A stretch of DNA of 8,301 bases from an uncultured Clostridia bacterium (GCA_934645275.1 CAKUDW010000077.1:1-8301); one strand, 5' to 3'. Positions 1-7,762 are shown, numbered from the stretch's first letter. The notes: generated by a model from the sequence alone, not told the origin. Program-made: numbers and translations.

Positions 1-1379
1 GCGCAGTGGTGGCGCGCACGGACGTGCAGAGCGACCGCGTGGTGTTGGACGGCACATTGAGCTGTCAGGCCGTCTACCGCCAGGGCGACGAAAATACGCT
101 GCGCGCGGTGAATGCGCGGACAGGCATTTCACAGGCGACGGAAATCCCCGGCGCGCAGGGCGGCATGATGTGCCGGGTGCAGAGTGTGGTGGAAAACGTA
201 GAGGCCAGGTATGAGAACGGCCACATGGTATTTCTGGTGAGCCTGGGCTTCCATGTATGGGTGATGAAACTTGAAAATCTGGAAGTGATCGACGGCATCG
301 AGGATGCGAATTCGCTTGAAGCGCGGTATGCAGAACTCTGCTTGGTGAAGCTGGCAGCCGAAGCGAACGAAACGGCGGTGCTCACGGCGCGAGTCGAGGT
401 GCCGCAGGCGATTGACGCGCGGGCAACGTTGATGGATTGGGGCACTGTGGCGCTTGATTCTAGTGAACCGGATTTGGGCGGGGTGCGTGTGAAGGGTCGT
501 GCCACGGTTGAAACGCTGATTGCCAGCGGCGTAGAGGGCAAGCCGGCCGTGGCGGTGAAGTATCCAATAGAATTTGATAAGCTGATCGAGTTGCCCGAGT
601 GGCTCAGTCGTGATGCGCATGTCACGCCTACGCTGCGCGCCGTGCGGACCCAGCTGGAGCGCAGCGATGAAAATAGCGAAGGCGAGCTGATGATTCAAGC
701 CGACGTACATTTTGACATTGCGGCTAATCTGCGCGAATGTGTGCGCGCGCTTGAAGATGCCTACGCCACGGATGGAACGCAGCTGGAACTGGAAATGCAG
801 TCGCTGGAAGCGTGTACAGGCGTGGAGCGCGCAAGCACTGTAGAAACTGTGCGCGGCGCGGCGTTGATTCCGGAGGGTACGCCCGCGGCGAACGGCGTAG
901 TAGCTGTGCGTGCGATTCCAAATATTGCAGAAATCAGCGCGGAGGCAAGCGGTAGCCGAATCAGTGGCATTATCGAAGCTACGGTGCTCTATCTCTCGGG
1001 CGATAGCGGTACGCCCGCGTCCGTGGGAGCCGATCTGCCGTTTGAGGCGCTGGTGCCGCAGCAGCTTGGCGAACGCTCAGAGGTACGGCTATCGGTGGCC
1101 TCGTCTGAAGCGAACGCACTGATGGGCGACCGCTTTGAAATTAAAATTGTGCTTGGATTGGACTGCGAGACCCGCGTACAGCGGCAGTTTGAACTGGTGA
1201 GTGCCATTGAAAGCGGCGCGTGCGCGCCAAGGCGGCCGGGCTACGTAATTGCGTGGCCGGATGCAGGCGACGATGCATGGTCGATTGGCAAAAGGTATGG
1301 AATTCCGGCGGACAGAGTGGAAAGTGGCACGCCGGATGGTGAAATTGCTGCGGGCAGGCCCGTGATACTCAGAATATGA
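1..1379 (+). CDS. sipL: SipL-like spore coat morphogenetic protein (SPOCS/DUF3794 + LysM), 5' truncated
   Basis: The reading frame is open to the left edge of the window, so the true start lies upstream. At least 457 residues are visible, against roughly 520 for C. difficile SipL. I see three similar beta-rich segments at about residues 11-90, 159-240 and 308-390 (counted from the GTG at 6), each with a V.G...v.vLY-like start; I read these as SPOCS/DUF3794 repeats. Residues about 412-457 form a LysM module (GYVIAWPDAGDDAWSIGKRYG, then a G.P.I.I ending). In C. difficile, SipL is a mother-cell protein that binds the coat ATPase SpoIVA through its LysM domain and anchors the coat on the forespore; its gene is sigma-E dependent. 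Function here is by family. Other clostridial proteins also pair DUF3794 with LysM, so the exact orthologue is likely but not certain. The gene ends in TGA and converges on the dehydratase operon. Confidence 0.75.
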   Translation, partial: AVVARTDVQSDRVVLDGTLSCQAVYRQGDENTLRAVNARTGISQATEIPGAQGGMMCRVQSVVENVEARYENGHMVFLVSLGFHVWVMKLENLEVIDGIEDANSLEARYAELCLVKLAAEANETAVLTARVEVPQAIDARATLMDWGTVALDSSEPDLGGVRVKGRATVETLIASGVEGKPAVAVKYPIEFDKLIELPEWLSRDAHVTPTLRAVRTQLERSDENSEGELMIQADVHFDIAANLRECVRALEDAYATDGTQLELEMQSLEACTGVERASTVETVRGAALIPEGTPAANGVVAVRAIPNIAEISAEASGSRISGIIEATVLYLSGDSGTPASVGADLPFEALVPQQLGERSEVRLSVASSEANALMGDRFEIKIVLGLDCETRVQRQFELVSAIESGACAPRRPGYVIAWPDAGDDAWSIGKRYGIPADRVESGTPDGEIAAGRPVILRI

Positions 1380-1450
1380 TAATGAGAACATGGTCAATCT
1401 CTCTTTGTCAGTGCAACCCACCTGCAAAACTCAGATTTTGCTAATTCTAA

Positions 1451-1479
1451 ACCGGCGGCTCAAAGCATAAGCCGCCGGT
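1451..1479. terminator. Shared hairpin terminator between convergent genes
   Basis: ACCGGCGGCT (1451-1460) pairs perfectly with AGCCGCCGGT (1470-1479) around a 9-nt loop. It lies 71 nt after the stop of the SipL-like gene and 28 nt after the stop of the minus-strand dehydratase-like gene, so it can serve both. Neither side has a strong T run (ATTCT on the plus strand, TTAGAATT on the minus strand), so efficiency is uncertain. A weaker 6-bp stem, GCAAAA/TTTTGC, sits just before it at 1424-1441. I see no gene in 1380-1507. Confidence 0.6.
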
Positions 1480-1507
1480 ATTCTATAATCCCTGTTGTTA
1501 ACGCGCC

Positions 1508-2770
1508 CTATGCGCCCTGTTCCAGCTTTAGACGGCGAGCGTTTGCCAGCATCAGTTTCAGCCGGTTTTCCTGATTGACGCGCGTTGCGCCTGCGTCGTA
1601 ATCGATTGCCACGATATTCACATTGGGGTTATGGTCTTTGATGGGCTTAATCATGCCCTTGCCGCAGATGTGGTTTGGCAGACAACCGAAGGGCTGGGTG
1701 CAGACGATATTTTCAGCGCCGGAGCGTGCCAGTTCCAGCATTTCGCTGGTCAATAGCCAGCCTTCGCCCATCTTGGCCCCGATGCCCAGATAGTCTTTCG
1801 CCAGCGTGACTGTCTCCTCAAACGGCGTGGGTGCGCGGAAGTGGCCGTCAGCCTCTATGCAGGCGATCATGTCTCGCTTGCAGCGCAGTAGAAAGCGCCA
1901 CGCAATTTTTGCGGCCAGGTATTCCAGCGCACTGTTGCGGCGATAGAGTCTGTGATCCTGAATGTTGTTGTATACGCAATACAGGCAGAAATCTAACAGA
2001 CCCGGTACTTCAACTTCGGCACCCTCGGAAACCAGAAAGTCCTCCAGATTATTGTTGCCCAGAGGCGAATACTTCACGAATATTTCACCCACTACACCCA
2101 CGCGCACCGTATCTCGTGGCGCGCGCTCTATTTTGGCAAAATCGGCGAGAATGGTACGATAGTTTCGCTTCAGGCGCGTAAGCGCGATCTTGGCACCTGC
2201 GCCCAGCTCACGCCCAAGTCGCCGCGTCCAAGCTTCAGCCAGGGCTTGAGCTTCACCAGGATTCGTTTCATATGGACGCAGCTGATTCACCAGCGTCATC
2301 AGCAGGTCGCCGTAGAGCACCGCGCAGCTCATTGCGCGCAGCTTGCCAACGGTCATCCTGAAGCCGGGATGCTTTTCGAGCCCGGCCAGGCTGAAGGAGA
2401 TGACCGGTACATGGCCATACCCCGCCTTTTCAAGCGCCTTGCGCAGCAGCGGTATATAGTTGGAGGCACGGCAACCTCCGCCCGTTTGAAACAGAATCAG
2501 CGCCACTTTGTTAGGATCGTAGTGACCGGACTGAAGCGCATGCAGAAACTGACCGATCACCAGAATGGCAGGATAGCAGGTATCGTTGTGCACGTATTTC
2601 AAACCGCAGGCGCTTATCTCCGGGCCGGAATCTTCCAGAAGCTCCATTTTGTATCCGTAGGTGCTCAGCACACTGATGATCATTTTGAAGTGCATCGGCA
2701 GCATGGTGGGTACCAGTATCGTATATTCCCGCTTCATTTCCTCGGTAAAAGGAATGTAATTTGTATCCAT
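1508..2770 (-). CDS. 2-hydroxyacyl-CoA dehydratase-like protein, separate C-terminal part of an activase/dehydratase system
   Basis: This 420-residue protein matches the C-terminal portion of the large clostridial 'CoA-substrate-specific enzyme activase' proteins and is distantly related to the HgdA/HgdB (BcrB/BcrC) dehydratase subunits. Visible motifs are YTILVPTMLPMHF at 16-28, NDTCYPAILVIG at 62-73, QTGGGCRASNY at 95-105, GVVGEIFVKYSPLGNN at 225-240 and CTQPFGCLPNHICGKG at 357-372. Candidate cluster ligands are C65, C100, C357, C363 and C369. The NDTCYPA motif echoes SDTACYPA in the upstream protein, which suggests that the two dehydratase-like halves form an HgdA/HgdB-like pair. The ATG at 2770 is preferred: it follows the upstream TGA by one base, with GAGGAG at 2784-2789 (13-nt spacer) inside the upstream gene. 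The frame could start at TTG 2791, but that codon overlaps the ribosome-binding site. It is probably translationally coupled. The substrate is unknown. Confidence 0.8.
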   Translation of the reverse strand: MDTNYIPFTEEMKREYTILVPTMLPMHFKMIISVLSTYGYKMELLEDSGPEISACGLKYVHNDTCYPAILVIGQFLHALQSGHYDPNKVALILFQTGGGCRASNYIPLLRKALEKAGYGHVPVISFSLAGLEKHPGFRMTVGKLRAMSCAVLYGDLLMTLVNQLRPYETNPGEAQALAEAWTRRLGRELGAGAKIALTRLKRNYRTILADFAKIERAPRDTVRVGVVGEIFVKYSPLGNNNLEDFLVSEGAEVEVPGLLDFCLYCVYNNIQDHRLYRRNSALEYLAAKIAWRFLLRCKRDMIACIEADGHFRAPTPFEETVTLAKDYLGIGAKMGEGWLLTSEMLELARSGAENIVCTQPFGCLPNHICGKGMIKPIKDHNPNVNIVAIDYDAGATRVNQENRLKLMLANARRLKLEQGA

Positions 2771-2771
2771 A

Positions 2772-5714
2772 TCAGCTTTCACGCTCCTCAAGCGCGCCCA
2801 TCAGGCTTCGCAGGCGAATTTTGACCGCGCCAAGATTTGTAATTTCGTCAATCTTGATTTGAGTGTAGAGCTTGCCGCTGGATTCCAGTATGGCGCGCAC
2901 CTCGTCGGTGGTGATGGCGTCGATACCGCAACCGAAGGAAACCAGCTGCACCAGCTCTACGCCGTCATGTTCCGCGGCGAAGCGCGCCGCACGGTAAAGC
3001 CGCGAGTGATAGGTCCACTGGTTGAGCACGCGTACCTGTTGGCGCGGCTCAAGTTGACATACGCTGTCCTCGCTTACTACGGTAAAGCCGAGGCTTGTGG
3101 CGAGCTTATCGATGCCGTGGCAGATCTCGGGATCGACGTGGTAGGGGCGACCTGCCAGAATCATCACGCGGCAACGATTTTTCCTTGCATATTCAAGCGC
3201 GCGCTCGCCCTCGGCGCGCACCGAACGCATCCATGAATCATATGCCGCAAAACCTGCGGCTACCGCGCGCCGAATTTCACTCCGAGGAATATCCATGCCG
3301 TTTTCAGCCAGCGCGCGTCGCAGCGTGAAGCACAGCGCTCTTTCACTCTCGACAGACAAGTAGGGATGCCAAAAGTCGACCTCGCGCAGGCGGCTCATGT
3401 TGCCGCCAAGCACCTCGGCGTAATATGCGACCACAGGACAGTTGAAGTGGTTGTCCGAGGCATGCTCGTCAATGTTGTAGCTCAGGCAGGGATAGAAGAT
3501 GCGTTCCACACCTGCGTCGATCAGCTCTTCAATGTGCCCGTGCATGATCTTGGCGGGATAGCATGCCGTGTCTGAAGGAATGGAAAACTGACCGCGCTCA
3601 TAGGTCGCACGCGTGGAAAAGCCGCTGAATACCACTTCAAAACCCAGCTGAGTAAACAGCGCGTGCCATAGCGGTGCAAGCTCGTACATGCCCAGCGCCA
3701 GCGGCAGACCAATTTTGCCGCGCGGACCGGGGATGCCTTTCAGCGCCGAAATCAGCCCACGCTTGAATTCATACAGATTGGGCAGTGGGGAAGTCGCGCC
3801 ATTTTGTCCGAGGCCCTTTTGACACTGGTTTCCAGAAATGAACTTGCGACCGTCTGGGAACAGATTTACCGTCAAGCGACAGTGGTTGGTACAGCCCTGA
3901 CAGACGGCGCTGCGTGCAGTGTGGCTGAAAGCCTTGAGTTCGTCCGGTGCAATCAGGTTGCTCTGTTCAAAGCGCATTGCATGGATGGCTGCGCCGTAAG
4001 CGCCCATCAGGCCTGCGATGGACGGGCGAATGACTTCGGCTCCAATTTCTTTTTCGAACGCGCGCAGTACGGCGTCGTTTAGAAATGTACCGCCCTGTAC
4101 TACGATGTTCTTGCCAAGCTCATCCGGTGAATTGGCGCGAATAACCTTGTACAGCGCATTTTTTACCACGCTTACGGAGAGTCCTGCGGAGATATCCTCA
4201 ATGGTTGCGCCGTCTTTTTGAGACTGCTTGACCGATGAATTCATGAATACCGTGCAGCGGGTGCCCAGATCTACAGGCGCGGCAGCCCTCAGCCCGCAGG
4301 CGGCAAACTCGGCTACGCCGCGCCCCATGGAGCGCGCGAAAGTTTCGATGAACGAACCGCAACCGGAGGAACAGGCCTCGTTCAGCATGATAGAATCAAT
4401 CGCGCCGTTTCGTATCTTAAAGCACTTGATATCCTGTCCGCCGATATCTAATATGAAATCTACATCGGGGCGGAAATGGCGCGCGGCGGTGTAGTGGGCG
4501 ATGGTTTCCACCAGGCCCTCGTCCGCGCAAAACGCGCTCTTGACCAGATCCTCGCCGTAACCCGTCACTGCGCAGCCGCAGATGCGTATGCGGTCGCCGC
4601 ACAGCACGTACAGCTTTTCGAGTTCGCTGCGCACAAGTTCCACGGGATTGCCGCGGTTGGGCGCGTAAAAGGAATACAGAATTTCAAAGTTCTCGGAAAT
4701 GAGCGCCAGTTTTGTGGTGGTGCTGCCGCAGTCTATGCCCAGCCAGGCACGTCCCGAATAACCGCAGATTTCGCGTGTGGGCACGTTCGCCTGCGCGTGG
4801 CGCTCGACAAAGGCGCGGTATTCCGTTTCATTTTCAAACAGCGGCGGAAGTCGATGCGCGCCGGAGGCTGAACCGATGCTGCTGCGGATGGCTTTGTCAA
4901 GCGTTTCAAGCGTGTATACGCTGCCAGACTGCATTGCGTACAGGCAAGCGCCGCGAGCCACGGCGAAGCGACCGTATTCGGGAAAAAGCGCATGGCTGTT
5001 ATCGAGCTTCAGCGTTTCGCAAAAGCGCTCGCGCAGGCCCTTACAGTAATACAGCGGGCCGCCAAGGAAGGCGACGTGTCCCTCAATTTTGCGCCCCTGC
5101 GCCAGCCCGGCGATGGTCTGGTTCACAACGGCCTGATAGATGCTGGCGGCTACGTCCTCCTTGCGCGCGCCCTGATTCAGTAGCGGCTGAATATCGCTCT
5201 TGGCGAACACGCCGCAGCGCGAGGCGATGGGGTAGATACGCGTGTGCTGCAGGCTGGCCGCGTCCATCTCGGCCACAGTCATATTCAGCAGCACGGCCAT
5301 CTGGTCGATAAACGCGCCGGTACCGCCGGCGCAACTGCCGTTCATGCGCTCGTCCAAACCGTGGTCAAAGAAAATCACCTTCGCGTCCTCGCCGCCAAGC
5401 TCGATGACGGTGTTGACGTTCGGCGCATATCTGCGCATGGCTTCGCCCGTGGCAAAGACCTCCTGCACGAAGGGTACGCCGGCGGACTCCGCCATGCCAA
5501 GCCCGGCAGAACCGCTGATGGCGCACAAAAATTCGCGCCCTTCCAGAAGGCTGCGCGCGTCGTGCAGCATTTCAAGCGTTTTCTGGCGCACCTGAGAGAG
5601 GTGCCTTTCGTATTTTTCATAGAGCACGCGATCGCCGTACATCAGGCAAATTTTTGCCGTGGTGGAGCCGATGTCTATGCCGAGCACGAGCTGTTTCGGT
5701 ATATCTTTCGTCAT
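2772..5714 (-). CDS. Tandem BadF/BadG/BcrA/BcrD-type ATPase (acyl-CoA dehydratase activase) with DUF2229-like dehydratase domain
   Basis: 980 residues. ATPase domain 1 (about 8-265) has the phosphate loop LGIDIGSTTAK (11-21), IELGGEDAK (104-112) and cysteines C128 (GSCAGGTG) and C167 (SRCGVF). These align with Cys127 and Cys166 of Acidaminococcus HgdC, which hold a [4Fe-4S] cluster between subunits. Domain 2 (about 324-580) repeats the plan: LGIDCGSTTTK (325-335), LDIGGQDIK (422-430), C448 and C487. One chain could therefore form the whole ATPase pseudodimer. A Cys linker follows (C605, C608, C612, C631), then a dehydratase-like domain (about 665-975) with SDTACYPA (714-721) and AGRPYHVDPEI (854-864). 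In this family ATP hydrolysis drives a low-potential electron into a partner enzyme. The start is set by the ATPase motif close behind it; the ribosome-binding site is weak (GGA only). The frame stays open to 5822, but that stretch overlaps the likely promoter. Activated substrate unknown. Confidence 0.85.
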   Translation of the reverse strand: MTKDIPKQLVLGIDIGSTTAKICLMYGDRVLYEKYERHLSQVRQKTLEMLHDARSLLEGREFLCAISGSAGLGMAESAGVPFVQEVFATGEAMRRYAPNVNTVIELGGEDAKVIFFDHGLDERMNGSCAGGTGAFIDQMAVLLNMTVAEMDAASLQHTRIYPIASRCGVFAKSDIQPLLNQGARKEDVAASIYQAVVNQTIAGLAQGRKIEGHVAFLGGPLYYCKGLRERFCETLKLDNSHALFPEYGRFAVARGACLYAMQSGSVYTLETLDKAIRSSIGSASGAHRLPPLFENETEYRAFVERHAQANVPTREICGYSGRAWLGIDCGSTTTKLALISENFEILYSFYAPNRGNPVELVRSELEKLYVLCGDRIRICGCAVTGYGEDLVKSAFCADEGLVETIAHYTAARHFRPDVDFILDIGGQDIKCFKIRNGAIDSIMLNEACSSGCGSFIETFARSMGRGVAEFAACGLRAAAPVDLGTRCTVFMNSSVKQSQKDGATIEDISAGLSVSVVKNALYKVIRANSPDELGKNIVVQGGTFLNDAVLRAFEKEIGAEVIRPSIAGLMGAYGAAIHAMRFEQSNLIAPDELKAFSHTARSAVCQGCTNHCRLTVNLFPDGRKFISGNQCQKGLGQNGATSPLPNLYEFKRGLISALKGIPGPRGKIGLPLALGMYELAPLWHALFTQLGFEVVFSGFSTRATYERGQFSIPSDTACYPAKIMHGHIEELIDAGVERIFYPCLSYNIDEHASDNHFNCPVVAYYAEVLGGNMSRLREVDFWHPYLSVESERALCFTLRRALAENGMDIPRSEIRRAVAAGFAAYDSWMRSVRAEGERALEYARKNRCRVMILAGRPYHVDPEICHGIDKLATSLGFTVVSEDSVCQLEPRQQVRVLNQWTYHSRLYRAARFAAEHDGVELVQLVSFGCGIDAITTDEVRAILESSGKLYTQIKIDEITNLGAVKIRLRSLMGALEERES

Positions 5715-5772
5715 GACAATAATCCGTTTCCATATAATAAGTAAAAACAGGCAGGAAACGCCTGTATATCGC

Positions 5773-5803
5773 ATTGTATATGCCGGATGTAAATTCAGTA
5801 TAA
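5773..5803 (-). promoter_or_regulatory. Candidate promoter of the tandem-ATPase operon
   Basis: On the minus strand TTATAC (5798-5803) and TATACA (5775-5780) are separated by 17 bp, giving a weak sigma-A-like match about 60 nt before the chosen start codon. The same -10 region extended reads TATACAAT (5773-5780), one base from the sigma-E -10 consensus CATACAAT, so mother-cell expression is an alternative; the sigma-E -35 is not clear. A small hairpin, CAGGC/GCCTG with a 7-nt loop (5748-5764), falls in the predicted leader. This is a motif match only. Confidence 0.3.
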
Positions 5804-5961
5804 ACGCATGGCGAAAATACAAATCTTAGCATAAAACTTGCAAAGCGCGAATTTAGCCTGGATTATATGTTTCAGACGAGGCGACAGTGTTCCTGCTATC
5901 ATATGGATGAGCCTTGTTTTTGATTGACAACCGGATTCCGGCAGGTGTACTTTGCAGATAA
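5804..5961. other. Rest of the sigE-to-ATPase intergenic gap, no gene seen
   Basis: The gap between sigE and the ATPase operon runs from 5715 to 6017 (303 bp). Apart from the candidate promoter and the sigE terminator I find no convincing gene, RNA or repeat. The base composition is more AT-rich than the flanking genes. In particular no sigG, which usually follows sigE, is present. Confidence 0.6.
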
Positions 5962-6000
5962 AGCCGCCCGTTTGCTTCTTTATGAAGCAAACGGGCGGCT
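5962..6000 (-). terminator. Intrinsic terminator after sigE
   Basis: Two 17-nt arms, 5962-5978 and 5984-6000, are perfect reverse complements around a 5-nt loop. The first pair of the minus-strand stem is 17 nt after the sigE stop. On the minus strand the stem is followed by TTATC, giving a TTT run at the stem foot; the plus-strand side has no T run. This orientation fits termination of the spoIIGA-sigE transcript, insulating it from the ATPase operon on the same strand. Confidence 0.8.
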
Positions 6001-6017
6001 GCCTGACAAATGGTTTA

Positions 6018-6725
6018 TCATGCCATCTTTTTCATTTCATCCTTCAGCTTTTCGATGATTCGCTTCTCAAGGCGGGATATGTAGCTTTGTGAAATCCCCA
6101 TCATGTCGGCTACTTCTTTCTGCGTGTGTTCCTTTTCGTGTCCGAGTCCATAGCGGAGGTTCACGATGTTCTTTTCCCGCTGGTTAAGCTTCTTGATAGC
6201 GCTGTACAACATCTCCTTTTCTATGGCGTTATCCAGATCGCGTGAAACCAGATCCGGTTCTGTGCCGAGTACGTCCGAGAGCAGCAGTTCGTTGCCGTCC
6301 CAGTCGGTATTGAGCGGCTCGTCAAATGAAACTTCCAGCTTCATGCGGCTGCTCTTGCGCAGTACCATCAGGATTTCATTTTCAATACAGCGCGAGGCAT
6401 AGGTGGCGAGCTTGATGTTCTTGTCCGGATTGAAGGAATTCACGGCCTTGATCAGGCCGATGGTGCCGATCGATATCAAATCCTCAATGCTGATGCCGGT
6501 ATTTTCGAACTTTCGCGCGATATATACTACCAGACGCAGGTTTCGCTCGATCATGGTGCTGCGGGCTTGCATATCGCCCTGATGCACCTTGTGCACGAGA
6601 CTGACCTCTTCATCCCGTGTCAGCGGCGGCGGCAGAAGGTCGCTTCCTCCAATGTAGCACACCGAACCCTTCCGAATTTGGACGACCAGACCGTAGATTG
6701 ATTGACGAACACTTGAAAACGACAT
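6018..6725 (-). CDS. sigE: RNA polymerase sporulation sigma factor sigma-E, made as pro-sigma-E
   Basis: 235 residues, close to the 239 of B. subtilis SigE, with long stretches that look near-identical to it. It directs mother-cell transcription after asymmetric division. Region 2 spans about 58-125 and includes [33 protein letters not shown] (81-95) and [14 protein letters not shown] (107-120). [22 protein letters not shown] (133-155) is the SigE/SigK signature linker. Region 4.2 (about 200-224) holds the helix-turn-helix [20 protein letters not shown]. Residues 1 to about 24 form the pro-peptide that keeps the protein inactive, ending just before YIGG (24-27), matching the SpoIIGA cleavage zone. 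The ATG is 2 nt after the spoIIGA stop and is preceded by a consensus AAGGAGGT, so the pair is co-transcribed and probably coupled. SigK is ruled out by the adjoining spoIIGA and the [12 protein letters not shown] processing region. Confidence 0.97.
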   Translation of the reverse strand: MSFSSVRQSIYGLVVQIRKGSVCYIGGSDLLPPPLTRDEEVSLVHKVHQGDMQARSTMIERNLRLVVYIARKFENTGISIEDLISIGTIGLIKAVNSFNPDKNIKLATYASRCIENEILMVLRKSSRMKLEVSFDEPLNTDWDGNELLLSDVLGTEPDLVSRDLDNAIEKEMLYSAIKKLNQREKNIVNLRYGLGHEKEHTQKEVADMMGISQSYISRLEKRIIEKLKDEMKKMA

Positions 6726-6727
6726 GC

Positions 6728-7534
6728 TTACAGCGACCTCCTTGGTTCATTCTCCGTATTATTAACCGCTCCATAGCGGCTGTATTCTGCAAATTCGGCA
6801 GGGGCAAGTGCGTGTGTGCGCCCGGGAATTGTACCGTCGAACGGTGCGATCCAACATGGCGGCGCGCTGTGTTCACGGCCATCCGGCAACGCGAGGCGTA
6901 CTCTGTCCGGAAAGAAGCAGCGCATCTGCCCGCTGCCGCCGAGCACGCCGAAGGGCAGACAGCGTGTTTCAGCGTTGGGTAGTCGCCGCGCAAGGCTTGC
7001 GAGCGCCGGAATGGCACATGATTCCACAATCAGCACTGGCATGCCGCTCCGATGCTCGCGCAGGCGGTTGCCTGTGTCGATCAGGGCGGGAAAGCGTTCG
7101 AGCACTCCGTTCTTTTCCACGCTCACGTCGATTTGCCAGTGAACGCGTCGCGACCGTCGCCATCTGAGCAGCGCCGCGGCGGCCAATGCGCCCAGCGCGG
7201 GCAGCCACGGTGGCGCGCCGGCGTTCGACACAAGCATCGCAAAGCCCGCACAGACGGCCGATATGGCCGCCATGGCGACGCTGGCTTCGATTACTCGTCG
7301 ACCGTTTCTGTGCCGGAGCAGCACGGCTGAAACGGGGAAGCAGGCCAACAGGCATGCAGCCTTTAGCAGCGGTGCATTCGGAAGCAGCAGCCGCAGTGCA
7401 AGAGTGAGCGCCTCCAACGCGAGTGTGGCCAGTGCGAGTCGGATTGGATCTGGCCAGCCGAAACTGAGCTGCACGGCCAGCAGCATGGCGACGTCCACAA
7501 TCAGACCGCTCAGCGGCAGCTTGCTCAGAGTCAT
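6728..7534 (-). CDS. spoIIGA: Sigma-E processing peptidase SpoIIGA (membrane aspartic protease)
   Basis: 268 residues, somewhat shorter than the 309 of B. subtilis SpoIIGA. The N-terminal half holds about five hydrophobic segments (roughly 7-25, 31-51, 55-73, 81-103 and 108-124), followed by the basic stretch RWRRSRR. The soluble C-terminal domain has the aspartic protease motif ALIDTGNRL at 150-158, with D153 the likely catalytic residue, followed by the expected G.PV.IVE (164-171), [12 protein letters not shown] (193-204) and FFPDRV. It cleaves the pro-peptide of sigma-E at the asymmetric septum, in response to the forespore signal SpoIIR in B. subtilis. The active enzyme is a dimer, each chain giving one Asp. 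It lies directly upstream of sigE, as in most spore formers. The start at 7534 is supported by GAGGTGA with a 7-nt spacer. The N-terminal membrane half is divergent; identification rests on the DTG domain plus context. Confidence 0.93.
   Translation of the reverse strand: MTLSKLPLSGLIVDVAMLLAVQLSFGWPDPIRLALATLALEALTLALRLLLPNAPLLKAACLLACFPVSAVLLRHRNGRRVIEASVAMAAISAVCAGFAMLVSNAGAPPWLPALGALAAAALLRWRRSRRVHWQIDVSVEKNGVLERFPALIDTGNRLREHRSGMPVLIVESCAIPALASLARRLPNAETRCLPFGVLGGSGQMRCFFPDRVRLALPDGREHSAPPCWIAPFDGTIPGRTHALAPAEFAEYSRYGAVNNTENEPRRSL
6736..6743 (-). promoter_or_regulatory. Ribosome-binding site of sigE
   Basis: AAGGAGGT on the minus strand lies 10 nt before the sigE ATG and within the last codons of spoIIGA. 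It is the strongest Shine-Dalgarno sequence in the window and fixes the sigE start. Confidence 0.85.
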
Positions 7535-7541
7535 TCGGCGT

Positions 7542-7548
7542 TCACCTC
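7542..7548 (-). promoter_or_regulatory. Ribosome-binding site of spoIIGA
   Basis: GAGGTGA on the minus strand lies 7 nt before the spoIIGA ATG. Its spacer and start region nearly match those of nrdR at the other end of this segment. Confidence 0.75.
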
Positions 7549-7570
7549 GCTTTAACTTGGAACCAGGAAC

Positions 7571-7599
7571 ATAATATGAGATATGCGGCTGCGTTCCAA
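7571..7599 (-). promoter_or_regulatory. Sigma-A-like promoter of spoIIGA-sigE
   Basis: On the minus strand TTGGAA (7594-7599, 4 of 6 to TTGACA) and TATTAT (7571-7576, 5 of 6 to TATAAT) are separated by exactly 17 bp, placing the transcript start near 7564, about 30 nt before the ATG. A Spo0A-box match sits 7 bp upstream of the -35. B. subtilis spoIIG instead has an unusually long 22-bp spacer, so the geometry differs. The extended -10 CATATTAT also loosely resembles a sigma-E/K -10, so autoregulation cannot be excluded. Confidence 0.55.
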
Positions 7600-7604
7600 G
7601 AAAG

Positions 7605-7639
7605 AATTGTCGTAAAAGTAAAATTTATTTTCGACAATT
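7605..7639. promoter_or_regulatory. Inverted pair of Spo0A boxes upstream of spoIIGA
   Basis: AATTGTCG (7605-7612) and its exact reverse complement CGACAATT (7632-7639) flank an A/T-rich 19-bp spacer. The right arm contains a perfect 0A box, TTGTCGAA, on the minus strand (7630-7637). The left arm contains TTGTCGTA on the plus strand (7607-7614), one mismatch. Relative to the predicted spoIIGA start they lie near -70 and -47, a position suited to activation by phosphorylated Spo0A, which controls spoIIG in B. subtilis. Confidence 0.65.
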
Positions 7640-7661
7640 TGCATGGTTTTTGTTTGCATGG
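7638..7661. repeat. Direct repeat TTTGCATGG x2
   Basis: TTTGCATGG occurs at 7638-7646 and again at 7653-7661, a 15-bp period, directly adjoining the Spo0A-box pair. It could bind a second regulator or be chance; I do not recognise the motif. Confidence 0.35.
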
Positions 7662-7762
7662 CCATTGATTTTAGACTCGGAAACCGACGTCCCACCCCGC
7701 GTGCGCTGAGCAAGCGTAAACGCCGTGGAGATTCGTGCAAAGAATTCGCAAATGCGGCCCCC

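Noticed and set aside
129..710. Minus-strand open frames of over 180 codons opposite the SipL-like gene
   Set aside because: The plus-strand frame has clear SPOCS/LysM features; the antisense frames show low-complexity Ser/Thr/Arg/His translations typical of shadows.
5715..5822. N-terminal extension of the tandem-ATPase gene (36 further codons, including a hydrophobic stretch after an inner ATG at 5774)
   Set aside because: The ATPase phosphate loop begins a few residues after the ATG at 5714, as in homologues, and the extension overlaps the candidate promoter.
5924..5953. Plus-strand TTGACA (5924-5929) with TACTTT 18 bp downstream
   Set aside because: No plus-strand gene follows; it would run antisense into sigE. 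Probably chance.
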